A stretch of DNA of 64,000 nucleotides, from contig OX337235.1 in the NCBI GenBank assembly GCA_946965045.2, positions 3,481,928 through 3,545,927 on the forward strand. The letters are read 5' to 3'. A program made the position numbers and the translations under genes. Source of the stretch: Epithemia pelagica. Its lineage: Eukaryota; Bacillariophyta; Bacillariophyceae; Surirellales; Surirellaceae. Shown here piece by piece: positions 11,117 to 20,429 of the stretch. Each line of letters starts with the position of its first letter. Position 1 is the first letter of the stretch. The notes below the pieces were generated by a model that ran no database searches, was not told the origin of the DNA, and saw nothing but the letters and a program-made list of their open reading frames with translations.

Positions 11117-11693
11117 TTTTTTGAGCAGAGGTAAATATAAAGATTCTTCTCTTTGCTGGGTCGTTGTTACGCAATTTCTCCAAGTGGTTGCGAAGAATGT
11201 TGTTGAGTCTCGCAGAGCGAAGAACATCAAGGTTGAAAACTTGGAGTCGGTTGGATAGGTGGTTTGTCAGCGAGGTATGCTTTAACTTGGAGGTTTGGTC
11301 AGCTGCCAAACTCAACAAAGGGACTATTGTAATGGTAATCCCTCCACACAAAATACTGCTAATGTCACGGACTGCCGATTTACCACCACCGGTGGAACGA
11401 ACAAGAAGCAGGGGGCGTAGGATGGACGGTGTCGTTGAAGGGCCAGTGTGGCGTGGGAGAACTTCTTTACTGGCATCAATCTGCCATAAACAGGCGGTCT
11501 TGCCATGCCAATCTGTAAAGATGGCCTCAATGGCCTGTTGTAGAAGGTCAGGACCATGGGCGGGATGCTTGGTATGGTGGCGGTGAGAATGAGACGACGG
11601 AAGGGATGTACTAGAGCTGGTTGCGGATGCAGTCGATGAAGCTTCACCTTCCTTGTTACTGTCCCGAAATGTGGTGTCTTGCTGGTTGTCCAT
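11037..11693 (-). pseudogene. N-terminal fragment of a RecQ-like / superfamily 2 helicase inside the TIR element
   Basis: 218 codons from ATG 11693 (MDNQQDTTFR). A Ser/His-rich leader is followed by LLQQAIEAIF, then a Walker A motif STGGGKSAVRD (motif I) and ITIVPLLSLAADQ (motif Ia), and later RRIFIFTSAQKITND. These match the first half of an SF2 helicase of RecQ-like type. The DEAH box (motif II) and motifs III-VI are absent: the frame ends after about 218 codons where the converging ORF begins. It therefore cannot be an active helicase. It sits in the right arm of transposon copy A and could be a remnant of the autonomous element's protein or a captured host fragment. The call of helicase is firm; its origin is not. 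Confidence 0.7.
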
Positions 11694-11983
11694 GCCTGTG
11701 AATGGGCAAAATGGAGGCAACACTGAGTACGCAGAAGTGTCCTAGGTAGTATGGGACAGCTTACAATGGCTTGGGTGCAGTTGGAGAACCTTCAGGGCGG
11801 ATGCAATCGACCTCACTTGTTTGGCACCGTGGTGGATGCGTTGAGGTAAAATGCGATTTGTATCAATGTCGGAAAATCGCCAATTTTAGGTGGTCGAGCC
11901 AAGGGGGTGAGTATACGGATGTACCTTTAGGTACGACCTATGTGCGACCTGGACTCACCCCTGCTTGGGGGTAGAGAATTGCC

Positions 11984-13146
11984 CCGGGGTCACGAATCAG
12001 TGTGTCTATCGAAGCTATGCCTTTCCATGTGATCGGATGAAACTGGAGTCTATCGTACTCCTAAGTCCTAAGGCTGTTCCTTTAGCTTTCCGAAACGAAA
12101 ACTGAATCGTGACGTCACATCATATTCTTGTTTTGGCGCGAAATGCCGTCCTTGCGCTCAACGAAACCAAAGTATGCTGAAACAATGCAAACGGACAGAG
12201 GACGCACCGACCGTTGGAGTTGAACGCCTGCATGCCATGACGAACGCCTGTCTGACTGATTCGAAACTGTAGGCAAATGGTACACTAGCTAGCAATGGGA
12301 ACTAATATCCCTAATGTGATTTCAACTTTCGTAAGAGCACTAAGGTTTACGAAAGTTGGTACCAACTTTCGGGGCAATTAGAGATACTTGAAGCAGTGGC
12401 GGGCGATATTCAAAAAAGATAGGGTTGGGGATATGTCTGGCCGCCTCACCAATATGGAGGGGAAATAATGGCGAATAACGATGTTAGTCTAAGCGTATCC
12501 GTTCATACACTACCATCCTGGTGTGTACAGATTGGTTCGACGCTCGGTCCGCGTCGCACGTCGCACTGGGACTAACTCCATACCAGACTGTGAAGGTAGT
12601 TCGTCTCACATTTTTATACTACAGTAGGAATTTTTTGTACGACCGGGAAGGAGTCGCGCGGGTTCCCTCTCGTGTGTGACACTTGTGCGACACTTGTGTG
12701 ACACTTTCTGACATGGCTTCTAGGAATTTCTCACTACCTACACAGCTTGATAGGGAGTAAGTTTACTACTTCCCTGTGTCTGGCCGTCGGGCGCGCCCGG
12801 ATTGTCGGGAGAATGACTCGACGGGCAATTGTCTTTTCGGGCGTGCGCCCTCCTCGACCATTGCCCTCCTCGTCATTCTACCCTCCGCGCCGGGCGGTCC
12901 CTCCTTGAAAGGACTCGACACCGGGAAGTATTAATACTGATGTAGTACTACATCCGTTTCATTACCGCTACGTTAGTGGGCTGTCGAGGACGACGCCTTC
13001 AACTTCAACGACTATGTCCTATCGAGCCTCTATGAGACCTAGCTTGAGGATTTCGTCTACCTAGGAGTAGGGGTATATTAGGACGATCATATCCTCTATA
13101 TCATTATAACAAGCCATTCGATGGAATCTCCCCATGACAAGTATTC
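11984..13146. other. Intergenic with one palindromic repeat copy and a hairpin
   Basis: No gene is supported. Apart from the repeat at 12571-12937 it holds a short inverted repeat near 12328-12364 (CAACTTTCGTAA ... TTTACGAAAGTTG) that could form a stem-loop. Confidence 0.5.
12571..12937 (+). repeat. ~370-bp GC-rich palindromic interspersed repeat, copy 1
   Basis: Begins ACTAACTCCATACCAGACTG and ends GGGAAGTATTAATAC. It matches copies at 20987, 21362 and (inverted) 49841. Its right half is a nested inverted repeat: GAGAATGAC pairs with GTCATTCT and GGGCAAT pairs with ATTGCCC. This copy carries a few differences, for example a shorter segment after GGGAAG and a missing CCTCTCG before the GGGCGCGCCC block. 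Confidence 0.8.
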
Positions 13147-15147
13147 TTATGAATTTTGAAATCCAGACAATCGGGAAAGGTAGCGTAACCCTTCCATGGG
13201 GGAAACAAGGTCCTGTTGGTGACTGTAATAGAGTTGCGAGAAATCACGTTCCCATCGAAGTCCATACGGAGCCGACACGAGGGTTCCGTCCTCATCGTCA
13301 TCCCTGTCGGTTCGTGCCTTGTGAGGCGTAGGGATCAAGGACAAGGCCGTGGCTTCATCGCTGGTATCACCACAAGTAAATCGTTCACCCCGTATCAGGC
13401 GGCTGCTGTTGCTGCCGGGTCCACAGGACGACAAGTCCAAGATTCGTTTGGCTTCTGGATGAGACAACGATGACGACAAGAGTGAATGGGAGGATGGCGG
13501 TCCACAGGACAGATCCATAATGTCACTGGTATCTTCGTAGTCTGGATTTCCCAGGATCATGGTGGTGGGTGGGGCGCACGACGATAGATTCATCATGTCG
13601 TTAGTCTTGCCTGAATGACTCATGGGGGCACAGGACAGATCCATGACTTGTTGAACGACTCCACTCGCGGATTCGGGAAAGGTTCGAGTGCTTCGTTTGG
13701 TTCTTCTACTTTGTTTCGATCGATCGTACGTATTCACGTCCGTTTCTTCATCGTCGTCATAGTCATCCTCGGTAATATCATCATCCTCGTCATCGTCCTC
13801 TGTGGCATCATCGGTTGCGTCATCAGCGGTATCATCGTCATCCTCGTCTTCGTCGTCGTCCTCCTCCTCATCGTCATCATCCGCTTTCCAGGAGGTATTG
13901 TCTGACGAATCCACCGTTGTCAAGAGGGTGTTGCAGCTAGCCATGGCAAAGGGATTGGAGCAATCTTGCAAGAACGTTCCTCCTGCTCCTCCCCAAAAGG
14001 ATGTTTGTCGATTCGATGGACGCTTCTTGTCGTTTCGGACCAGCCGTTTCTTCAAGTCTTGATACAATTCTTGCTGGGTCCGCCACCCGACCGGGCGTTG
14101 TTGTGGAGGTTTCACCTTGGAAAAGGCCGAGCGTCCCGATCGTGGGGGACTGGCATCTTGTCGTCGTTGTTCCATGGCGGTATCTCCTGGTCGGTCCAAA
14201 TCTGGGTATCGAGGACTTGGTGTCGCTGTCACAACCGCTGACGATTGTTGTGCGTTGGCATGTCCCTCCTTGTTGGCGGTGCTAGGAACATCGTCTCGAC
14301 AATCTTGTGGTGCTTGTTGCTGCTCCTGCTGCGATTGGGGAGAGGATTGCTGCTGTTTCGGAGACTGTTGTTTTCGGCCAAAATACGAAAAGATGGAATC
14401 GCGTTTTTTTCGTAGAAGAGCCGCCTTTTCGGCGGTTGCAGCGACGGCCGGAGTCGTTCCAACTGGTTTGGCGGTGGATGGACCATTGTTGGTGGCAGTG
14501 GTGGTCTCGGTGGATGCACTTTCCTTCTTGCTGCTGTGCGAGGCTTTGGTCAATGGTGACATTACAGTGTTAATATTGGAGGAAGATGCCTCATTTGTAC
14601 CTGTCGTTGTTTTTTCAGAAGTGGTTGGTGCGGCAACAGCAGGTTCTCGAGGAGGTAGGGAAGGAACGCGTGGCATGAAAATGCTCAATCCCAGAGAAGA
14701 CAAGTCATCCAATGGCTCTTTTTCATCCGTTTGCATAAACCATTGTTCTTTGTTGGGCAGAGATCGTATCTTTTTGGGCAACTGTGGTGGTAGCTGTTGT
14801 GGGACTACCGTCGTCGTAGTAGTGGTGGGAGGAGGATTCGTAGTATTGGTGGGAGTACTCTTGGAGGGGAAGGAGGATTTTCGTCCTTTGCGAAGGCTCA
14901 AAGCCGCCGTCCAATGAGGAGTCGTATTGCTGTTTGCGTTGTTGTTGCCGTTTGATGTAGACAAGGCTGTTGTTGTCGTTGCTGTAGTGGCTACTGCGGG
15001 AACTTCTTGATTGGGAATGGGAATAAACTGTTGTTCCTGGACAGGATATTCTGGTGTTTTGGATGCACCAGTAGTCGTGGCTATCGTTTCGTTGTTGGGC
15101 TGCTTCCTGCCGGCTCCGGCGGAAGCTTTTCGTTGTCCTGATGGCAT
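13147..15147 (-). CDS. Disordered protein with acidic block and four DLS(S)C[AG]P repeats
   Basis: 666 residues from ATG 15147 (MPSGQRKASAGAG); the upstream extension starts with TTG. The N-terminal two thirds are low-complexity, with a short structured-looking stretch (EPLDDLSSLGLSIFMPRVP), an aromatic motif SIFSYFGRKQQ, and a segment PVGWRTQQELYQDLKKRL. Residues about 420-466 form a dense Asp/Glu block (DNA 13750-13880). After it come four spaced copies of a Cys motif: VMDLSCAP (~502), MMNLSSCAP (~518), IMDLSCGP (~543) and ILDLSSCGP (~569). The end reads GLRWERDFSQLYYSHQQDLV. I know no family with this motif series. The four evenly spaced single-Cys motifs may be binding or cross-linking sites, but that is inference. 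No signal peptide. Confidence 0.7.
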   Translation of the reverse strand: MPSGQRKASAGAGRKQPNNETIATTTGASKTPEYPVQEQQFIPIPNQEVPAVATTATTTTALSTSNGNNNANSNTTPHWTAALSLRKGRKSSFPSKSTPTNTTNPPPTTTTTTVVPQQLPPQLPKKIRSLPNKEQWFMQTDEKEPLDDLSSLGLSIFMPRVPSLPPREPAVAAPTTSEKTTTGTNEASSSNINTVMSPLTKASHSSKKESASTETTTATNNGPSTAKPVGTTPAVAATAEKAALLRKKRDSIFSYFGRKQQSPKQQQSSPQSQQEQQQAPQDCRDDVPSTANKEGHANAQQSSAVVTATPSPRYPDLDRPGDTAMEQRRQDASPPRSGRSAFSKVKPPQQRPVGWRTQQELYQDLKKRLVRNDKKRPSNRQTSFWGGAGGTFLQDCSNPFAMASCNTLLTTVDSSDNTSWKADDDDEEEDDDEDEDDDDTADDATDDATEDDDEDDDITEDDYDDDEETDVNTYDRSKQSRRTKRSTRTFPESASGVVQQVMDLSCAPMSHSGKTNDMMNLSSCAPPTTMILGNPDYEDTSDIMDLSCGPPSSHSLLSSSLSHPEAKRILDLSSCGPGSNSSRLIRGERFTCGDTSDEATALSLIPTPHKARTDRDDDEDGTLVSAPYGLRWERDFSQLYYSHQQDLVSPMEGLRYLSRLSGFQNS

Positions 15148-16101
15148 GGTGACCTTGTTTAATCCAAAATATGCGTTTCCTCCTCCTGTATGACTCCTTC
15201 GTTGAAAGATACGAACTATTTCTTGCTCTCTCGCTCTCCCTTCGACTGATGACCTCGTGTAGAAAACACAGTTGTGGAAACGATGAAACAAAACACTGTT
15301 CTACGAGCCGATAACAAGAGCTGTTCGGGTGACTTGCGCATTTTGTCTGGGGAGGAAGGGTTATTCACATGGCGCTGCTCCATGAAAAACCTAGTCATTG
15401 TTTGTTCTAGAGTCTGTGAGTGTGTTCGAATGGTATTATTGGGCCTGGGTACTGAAAAAAGAGTGGAACTTGCGCCATGCGCACCTTCCATGGAGAGAAA
15501 TGTTTGGATTTTGGAAAAAGTGGGCGAGAGAAGTCTTTCGTCTGCCGTTGTACGAGAACCCCCAATAATAGCCCCATCCGTTGTTCGCGGCGCGTTGTCT
15601 GTCTTTGACGTTTTTCTGTAGAAATCTTAGTACTCTTTCATCGAATCTGGCACGCAAGAATTTGAAGTGCCCCGTGTCACATCACGTAAGTGCGTCGTAC
15701 GTCGTACGTGCGTATACTTGCTTTCCCTCACAATTTCGTTCAGCTCTGGATCCAAACTCTCGACAAAATTATTTTCCTCTACAATTCGGAATAGACTTCA
15801 AGTGTTCTGTATATCTTAGACTGCTCGCCATTCGACAACAAGAGATAGGCCACACCAGTTTGTTGAAACGTTTCTCTCCACTAAGGTTATAGCTAGGAGT
15901 CTCACACACTACATGCAATACTGATAGAATAAGGCGCATCGCATACAAAGATTTTAGGACATGGCCTTCTATGAACAAATAAAGAATCATTATCATTCGT
16001 ACTGCCGAATGGTGCTTGTAGTTTCGTCCGAGATTGATGTCTGCTCTCGTCGTACATGTTCGATCCTGTGCTGGATCACATTCTTGGTATAGTGTATACC
16101 A
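15148..16101. other. Intergenic, nothing supported
   Basis: Between the 13147 and 16102 genes. Short frames only; no recognisable RNA gene, TIR or LTR. Confidence 0.5.
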
Positions 16102-19100
16102 CTACCGAGAAGATTTTGAATTCAGTTTTTTTAACTTGGAGGAATGCTTGGCCAATTTGGCCCGTTTCGTTACCTTGGAGCCTGATGCTGGTGAGGCCGA
16201 AGAAGAAGCAGTCGAAGGACTCGAGGGTATCGAGGAGGGTGTGGATGAGGATGGCGTCGTTGGTGTAGACGAAGCACTATCCGTGTCGAGGCCTTCGGAG
16301 CCTAGTAATTTGGCTCGATCCAAAGGAGCCATTCGAAGAATGGTGTTCTTGTGAGCGATAATGTCGCGTCGACTGGAAGGAATGTTACTGGTAAAGGTTT
16401 CCAAGCTATCCATGGAAATGGCTGTGGTGGCCGATTCGGCAGCCGAGAGTTCATCAAGATCCGCCACTGTCGCAGGAACAAGAGAAGGTCCAAACAGACC
16501 GGCAAAGGGGGATGCAAAGTAACTCGAAAGACTGTTGGAGGGATCTTGGTATGGATCGTACCGACGACGAGGCGCCAGATTGACCGGTGGGCGTGATGGT
16601 TCTTGTTTCTCCTCGTCCTCCTCCTTTTGCTCTGTGACGTTGGGCGACCCCGAACGGGCTCGCTCCGGTGTAATGGATCGTTCTTCGACATCCAAGGAAA
16701 TCTTGACGGAACGACGGGAATCCACGGTTGCTTCATCGTGATCTCTGGCTCGGAAACGATTCTTTCGAGATAATTTCTTTGAGGTGATGGTAGGTTTCTT
16801 GAGAATGCCTTGCGGCTTTTCCACGACAGGCTTGATCGGGGGGTCCTTTGAGGTATCCTTTTCATTACCTTCTGGTAAAGACTCGTCAACGGGTGGAACT
16901 TGAGTTAAGACTCTTGTCTTCTTCCTTCGACCTAGAGAAGATGTTTCGCTTGAACTAGACTTGTCTGCATCCTTTTCGTCCTCCACTGGGTTTTGCTTTT
17001 CTGCCTTCAGCTCGAAGTCTGTGTCAACGTTGGTTTTGTTTCTTTCGGTACTTGTCGTTGACTGTTCTTCGTTGGATTCTGGTACAACGTCCGATGTCCC
17101 TACATCCTTTTGTTTTACGGTGTTTTCACTTGCCTTGGCCTTTGTGTTCTTTCGATCTTTTTCTGGAGACGGGCGTCTAGCATTCTTCCTTCCACTCAGA
17201 CGCGATTCCCTGAAGCGATTCACTAATCTGGAACCAGGTTTCGTCTTTGTGTTTGGTTGCCCTCTTCGTCCAGTGTCATTGTTGATGCTGGACTGCCCTT
17301 CAGCCTCAGTCTCACCATTGACTACTGTCATGGAAGAAGTTTCCTTGTTGTTGGACTCTCCGCCTGCATCGGCTTCATCCGGGATCAATGCCTTCGGTAC
17401 AGTTTGCTCAACAACAGTTTCTCCAGTGTTTTCCACTGTTGTGCCAGAATCGTTGGAAGTCTCCTTGTTCGACAAACTTGATTCTTTTGGTTCAGCTTCC
17501 TTGCCATTTTCTTGCGGCGAATCGACGACGACGTCCCGTTCCTTCTTTCTTTGTGTCCTGGACTTTGTGGACTTCAGTCGCGGTGAAAAGAAACTTGAGA
17601 AAAAGCCCCTATCTTCATTTTCTGTTGTTTGCAGGTTTGATAAGAAACCGGAGAACAAGGAATCTTCCACCGTTTGTTCTTTCCTGTTGTCACTATTTCC
17701 CGTCATCTCTTGTGTTTCGGATTCGTCTGAAATTTCTTTGTGGTCCGAGGATGGTTTCAGAGGTTCCTTTGTTTCTTTGTCCATGTCAGGGGACAAACAC
17801 TCTTCCTCCGTATCTTGTTTGCTTTCACTTTGATCTGAACTGGACTCTTGTCTTTTTCTAACCTCTGAATCGTTCGTCTCGGTGTTCTTTGAGTTGTCCC
17901 GTTGTGGCCGAAACAAACCGGAAAACATTGTTTCTTCGACATGGCGACTTTCTTCTGATTCTTCAGGATTACTCTCTGAGTTGTCTTGGCCCATGTGTAA
18001 CTCGGCTGAGGTGGAATTTGTTGGAACGGCTGCAGTTGAGGTCTCCTGGGCATCACCGATCTGCGATACTGAAGAATCACCAGCATTGTCAGCCAGACTG
18101 CCATTTTCAGCAGGAACCTTGTGTTCATCCAAACTGGCCTTTGGCTCTTTTCCGACGTCCGAACTTGACGGCTGCTCCTCTTTCGCAGTCTCTTCTGGTA
18201 CTTCGTTCGATATTGATGATGGTGTACTTCCTCCTTCCGACTCGGGAGTCGTTCCTTTGTCAGTCGCCTCGGCTATTGCCTTGGAAGGTTCTTTCTTTTC
18301 TGCCTGTGCACGGCGTCGGGATATTCGATTCCACCAACGTCCCGACTTTCTGGACTTTGGTCGACTCGTTTTCTCATCTGCTACTGAGTCAGTCTCCAGT
18401 TGCTGATCATTGGTATCCTCGCTAACGCCCGCGGCGGATTTATTGTCCTTTTCTTCCTGAGAGGCTTCTTGTGCATTTTCTTGCTGTTGCTTCGTCTCTG
18501 TATCATCCAGTACAGTGCCACTTGTCTCTCGTTGTTTCTCCGATATTTGACTCTCATCAATTGTTTCTTGGGAAAGCGATGTAGAAGTATCGCCAGCAAT
18601 GGTCTCCTTTGCATCCGTTACAATGCCACACAAGGCTGGATGGAAGAATTGGTCCACGTGGGATTCCATGGATCCACACACATCACCAATACCATCAAAT
18701 GATGCATATCGATTCGTTTTGGATACCGTACTAAGTGCTGTGATCGACGTATAAGAGTCAACACGCACACCCTCGCCTTGTTCTTCTGCTGGTGAAGATA
18801 CTTCTTCCAACTCTTGCATCTTTTCGGATGGTTCGAAGCCAGCAGTTTCTTCAGTGGGAGGGAGCCTCTCAATGTCCTCTTCCTTCTTGTCCGCCGTCTT
18901 CGTTCCTTTCGAAACAGAATCTTTGGAAGACGACCCGGATCCTTCTCGTACTAGTGGTTCTCTGGTTTCGGGGGAATCTTCTCTGGTTTCTTGTGGGTTC
19001 TCAATTTCTCCGCGTCCTTCGTACTCCATTTGCGTTGAAAGATGCTGTGTCACAATCGAAACGCAACCAAAGGTATCGTCGCAATCAGCTACGGCAAAGC

Positions 19101-19863
19101 TGGAAGGACCAAAGAGTGCACCCGGTTCTCGAAAGTAGGGATCCGTGCTCAGCGTACTGTCATCGCTGCGTCGACCACTTCGACCACCGCGCTTTTTGCG
19201 GCGTTCCGATGATGGCAACGAAAATCCTCCACTTTGATTGTCCTCTGGAATTGTTCCGTCGGTAACATCGTTGGTCGTGTCTAAATCGCCTCGATTGGAG
19301 ATTCCAAAAAAGTTGGAAAAGGTTGAAGTTGTTGGTTTTCCGGCACCCGTCGCTGCATCGTGTTTGCTCTTCTTCTTCTTCTTCTTCTTTTTCGTCCCCT
19401 GTTCGGCCGTGCCTTGTTTTGTTTTGGGAGGACTGCTCTTATGTCTTCGACTGGGAGACCGACTTTTCTTGTTGGATAGAATAGGGTCTACAGCTTCCGG
19501 CTGCTGCTGCTGCTGCTGAACTTTTCTGGATCCAGATTTAGAAGAAGATTGCGACTCTGTTGTCGCCTTTGCTCTTCTCAATGCCGTTGTGGGGGAGGAT
19601 CGTCTCGGGGGAGAGTTACGAGAGTGTTTCCTGTGGTCTCGTTCTTTGCTGAGTCGACGTGGCGACCGACGTCGGGAAGTGGAGGAGGAATCGGGGGAAC
19701 TTCGACTGGATCTCCCTCGACGACTGGGCGATGGACTGGAACCATGCGAGGCAGACGATCGTGCACTACCCACACTGGCACTGCTTTTTCTGGATTTTCG
19801 TTTCAAATACTCATCATCCAAAACGGCAAAGTTTCCAGGCACGGAAGGATCGTAAATCACCAT
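16102..19863 (-). CDS. Very large disordered Ser/Glu/Lys-rich protein with repeated aromatic motifs (main part)
   Basis: 1253 codons from the first in-frame ATG at 19863 (MVIYDPSVPGNFAVLDDEYL). Sense coding (RRRSRSPGR) continues upstream to about 19920 and probably joins the 5' part at 19890-20429. An RS-like N-terminus (RSSPSPSRRGRSSRSS) leads into a long acidic S/T/E/K region. Aromatic islands recur: TFSNFFGIS (~180), TMFSGLFRPQ (~644), SLFSGFLSN (~733), GFFSSFFSPR (~752) and YFASPFAGLFGPS (~1113). A related unit near ~245, YFREPGALFGPS, is followed like the last one by VAD-D, so this is an internal duplication. The C-terminus is Ser/Lys-rich with a basic KVTKRAKLAKHSSKLKKL tail. No catalytic domain is recognised. 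The RS and Ser-Pro content suggests heavy phosphorylation; function unknown. Confidence 0.75.
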   Translation of the reverse strand: MVIYDPSVPGNFAVLDDEYLKRKSRKSSASVGSARSSASHGSSPSPSRRGRSSRSSPDSSSTSRRRSPRRLSKERDHRKHSRNSPPRRSSPTTALRRAKATTESQSSSKSGSRKVQQQQQQPEAVDPILSNKKSRSPSRRHKSSPPKTKQGTAEQGTKKKKKKKKSKHDAATGAGKPTTSTFSNFFGISNRGDLDTTNDVTDGTIPEDNQSGGFSLPSSERRKKRGGRSGRRSDDSTLSTDPYFREPGALFGPSSFAVADCDDTFGCVSIVTQHLSTQMEYEGRGEIENPQETREDSPETREPLVREGSGSSSKDSVSKGTKTADKKEEDIERLPPTEETAGFEPSEKMQELEEVSSPAEEQGEGVRVDSYTSITALSTVSKTNRYASFDGIGDVCGSMESHVDQFFHPALCGIVTDAKETIAGDTSTSLSQETIDESQISEKQRETSGTVLDDTETKQQQENAQEASQEEKDNKSAAGVSEDTNDQQLETDSVADEKTSRPKSRKSGRWWNRISRRRAQAEKKEPSKAIAEATDKGTTPESEGGSTPSSISNEVPEETAKEEQPSSSDVGKEPKASLDEHKVPAENGSLADNAGDSSVSQIGDAQETSTAAVPTNSTSAELHMGQDNSESNPEESEESRHVEETMFSGLFRPQRDNSKNTETNDSEVRKRQESSSDQSESKQDTEEECLSPDMDKETKEPLKPSSDHKEISDESETQEMTGNSDNRKEQTVEDSLFSGFLSNLQTTENEDRGFFSSFFSPRLKSTKSRTQRKKERDVVVDSPQENGKEAEPKESSLSNKETSNDSGTTVENTGETVVEQTVPKALIPDEADAGGESNNKETSSMTVVNGETEAEGQSSINNDTGRRGQPNTKTKPGSRLVNRFRESRLSGRKNARRPSPEKDRKNTKAKASENTVKQKDVGTSDVVPESNEEQSTTSTERNKTNVDTDFELKAEKQNPVEDEKDADKSSSSETSSLGRRKKTRVLTQVPPVDESLPEGNEKDTSKDPPIKPVVEKPQGILKKPTITSKKLSRKNRFRARDHDEATVDSRRSVKISLDVEERSITPERARSGSPNVTEQKEEDEEKQEPSRPPVNLAPRRRYDPYQDPSNSLSSYFASPFAGLFGPSLVPATVADLDELSAAESATTAISMDSLETFTSNIPSSRRDIIAHKNTILRMAPLDRAKLLGSEGLDTDSASSTPTTPSSSTPSSIPSSPSTASSSASPASGSKVTKRAKLAKHSSKLKKLNSKSSR

Positions 19864-20429
19864 GCGACCCGGCGAACGACTGCGTCGTCGATAACCACCA
19901 CGAACTTTACTGCTGCCATACTGCTCGTGTCTCCGTCTTTACTATAAGTACTGGCCGTGGACGGTCGTCGCGTACGACGGGGTGAATTCTTTTTGGGAGG
20001 GTACACCACGGTACGAATGTTGGAGGATGGAGAATTGCTTCGACTGCGACTGGGACTCCGACTGCGTTGTCGTCCCCGACTGCGGCCTCGTGATCGCATG
20101 GGACTGCTACTGGAACTCCGAATGCTTTTGCGACTGTCACGACTGGCAATGGAGGATGCGTCCGTGACCGATCGTCCCGATGTGCTCGTGTTGCTGCTGC
20201 TGGATAATTTCCCTTGACGCAAGGCAGAGGGCAAGGGTGGACGACGACCTCTCGTGGTCGTTTCGTTGTTGTGCGGCTGGTGAGAGTCTGAATGAGGACT
20301 GGCTTGCTCTTCATTCTCCACCTCCTTGTTTACGTCTCTTTCTCCAGCCGGAGGCTTGATAACGGTGGTAGAAATCGTGGTAGCCGTATCGGCAAAGTTT
20401 ACTTTCGGTGTCCGAGTTTCCGTTCGCAT
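19857..20429 (-). CDS. 5' coding part of the 16102 gene, in a different frame
   Basis: 190 codons from ATG 20429 (MRTETRTPKVNFADTATT). It is rich in RS and SP units (RSRGRSRGRQRSRSPSRS) and contains VVYPPKKNSPRR, resembling the MVIYDP start of the downstream frame. After DGDTSS (about 19925) this frame turns into a hydrophobic, non-matching tail (AAVKFVVVIDDAVV). A neighbouring frame reads GSSKVRGGYRRRSRSPGR into MVIYDPSVPG. One extra base near AGTAT-GGC would fuse the two. No intron of plausible size with GT-AG ends fits. So this is best read as the N-terminus of the same protein, split by a one-base change (real mutation or sequence error). If the two are separate genes, they overlap by 7 bp. 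Confidence 0.6.
   Translation of the reverse strand: MRTETRTPKVNFADTATTISTTVIKPPAGERDVNKEVENEEQASPHSDSHQPHNNETTTRGRRPPLPSALRQGKLSSSSNTSTSGRSVTDASSIASRDSRKSIRSSSSSPMRSRGRSRGRQRSRSPSRSRSNSPSSNIRTVVYPPKKNSPRRTRRPSTASTYSKDGDTSSMAAVKFVVVIDDAVVRRVAW

Larger units (their letters stand above)
10120..11973. mobile_element. Mutator-like TIR transposon copy A (1.85 kb, non-autonomous)
   Basis: The ends are inverted copies of about 105 bp, starting TACCCCCAAGC and ending with its reverse complement (GCTTGGGGGTA). Both arms share an inner block GTATACTCACCCCCTTGG and a further block around CGACATTGATACAAATC. The element is flanked by a perfect 10-bp direct repeat GAGAATTGCC at 10110-10119 and 11974-11983. 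Long TIRs with a 9-10-bp target duplication fit Mutator-like elements; this class assignment is an inference because no transposase is present. Inside are two converging ORFs: a plus-strand ORF starting MSSSSHKR and a minus-strand helicase fragment. Copy B (39407-49603) shares the TIRs and the MSSSSHKR start, which defines a family in this genome. Confidence 0.85.
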
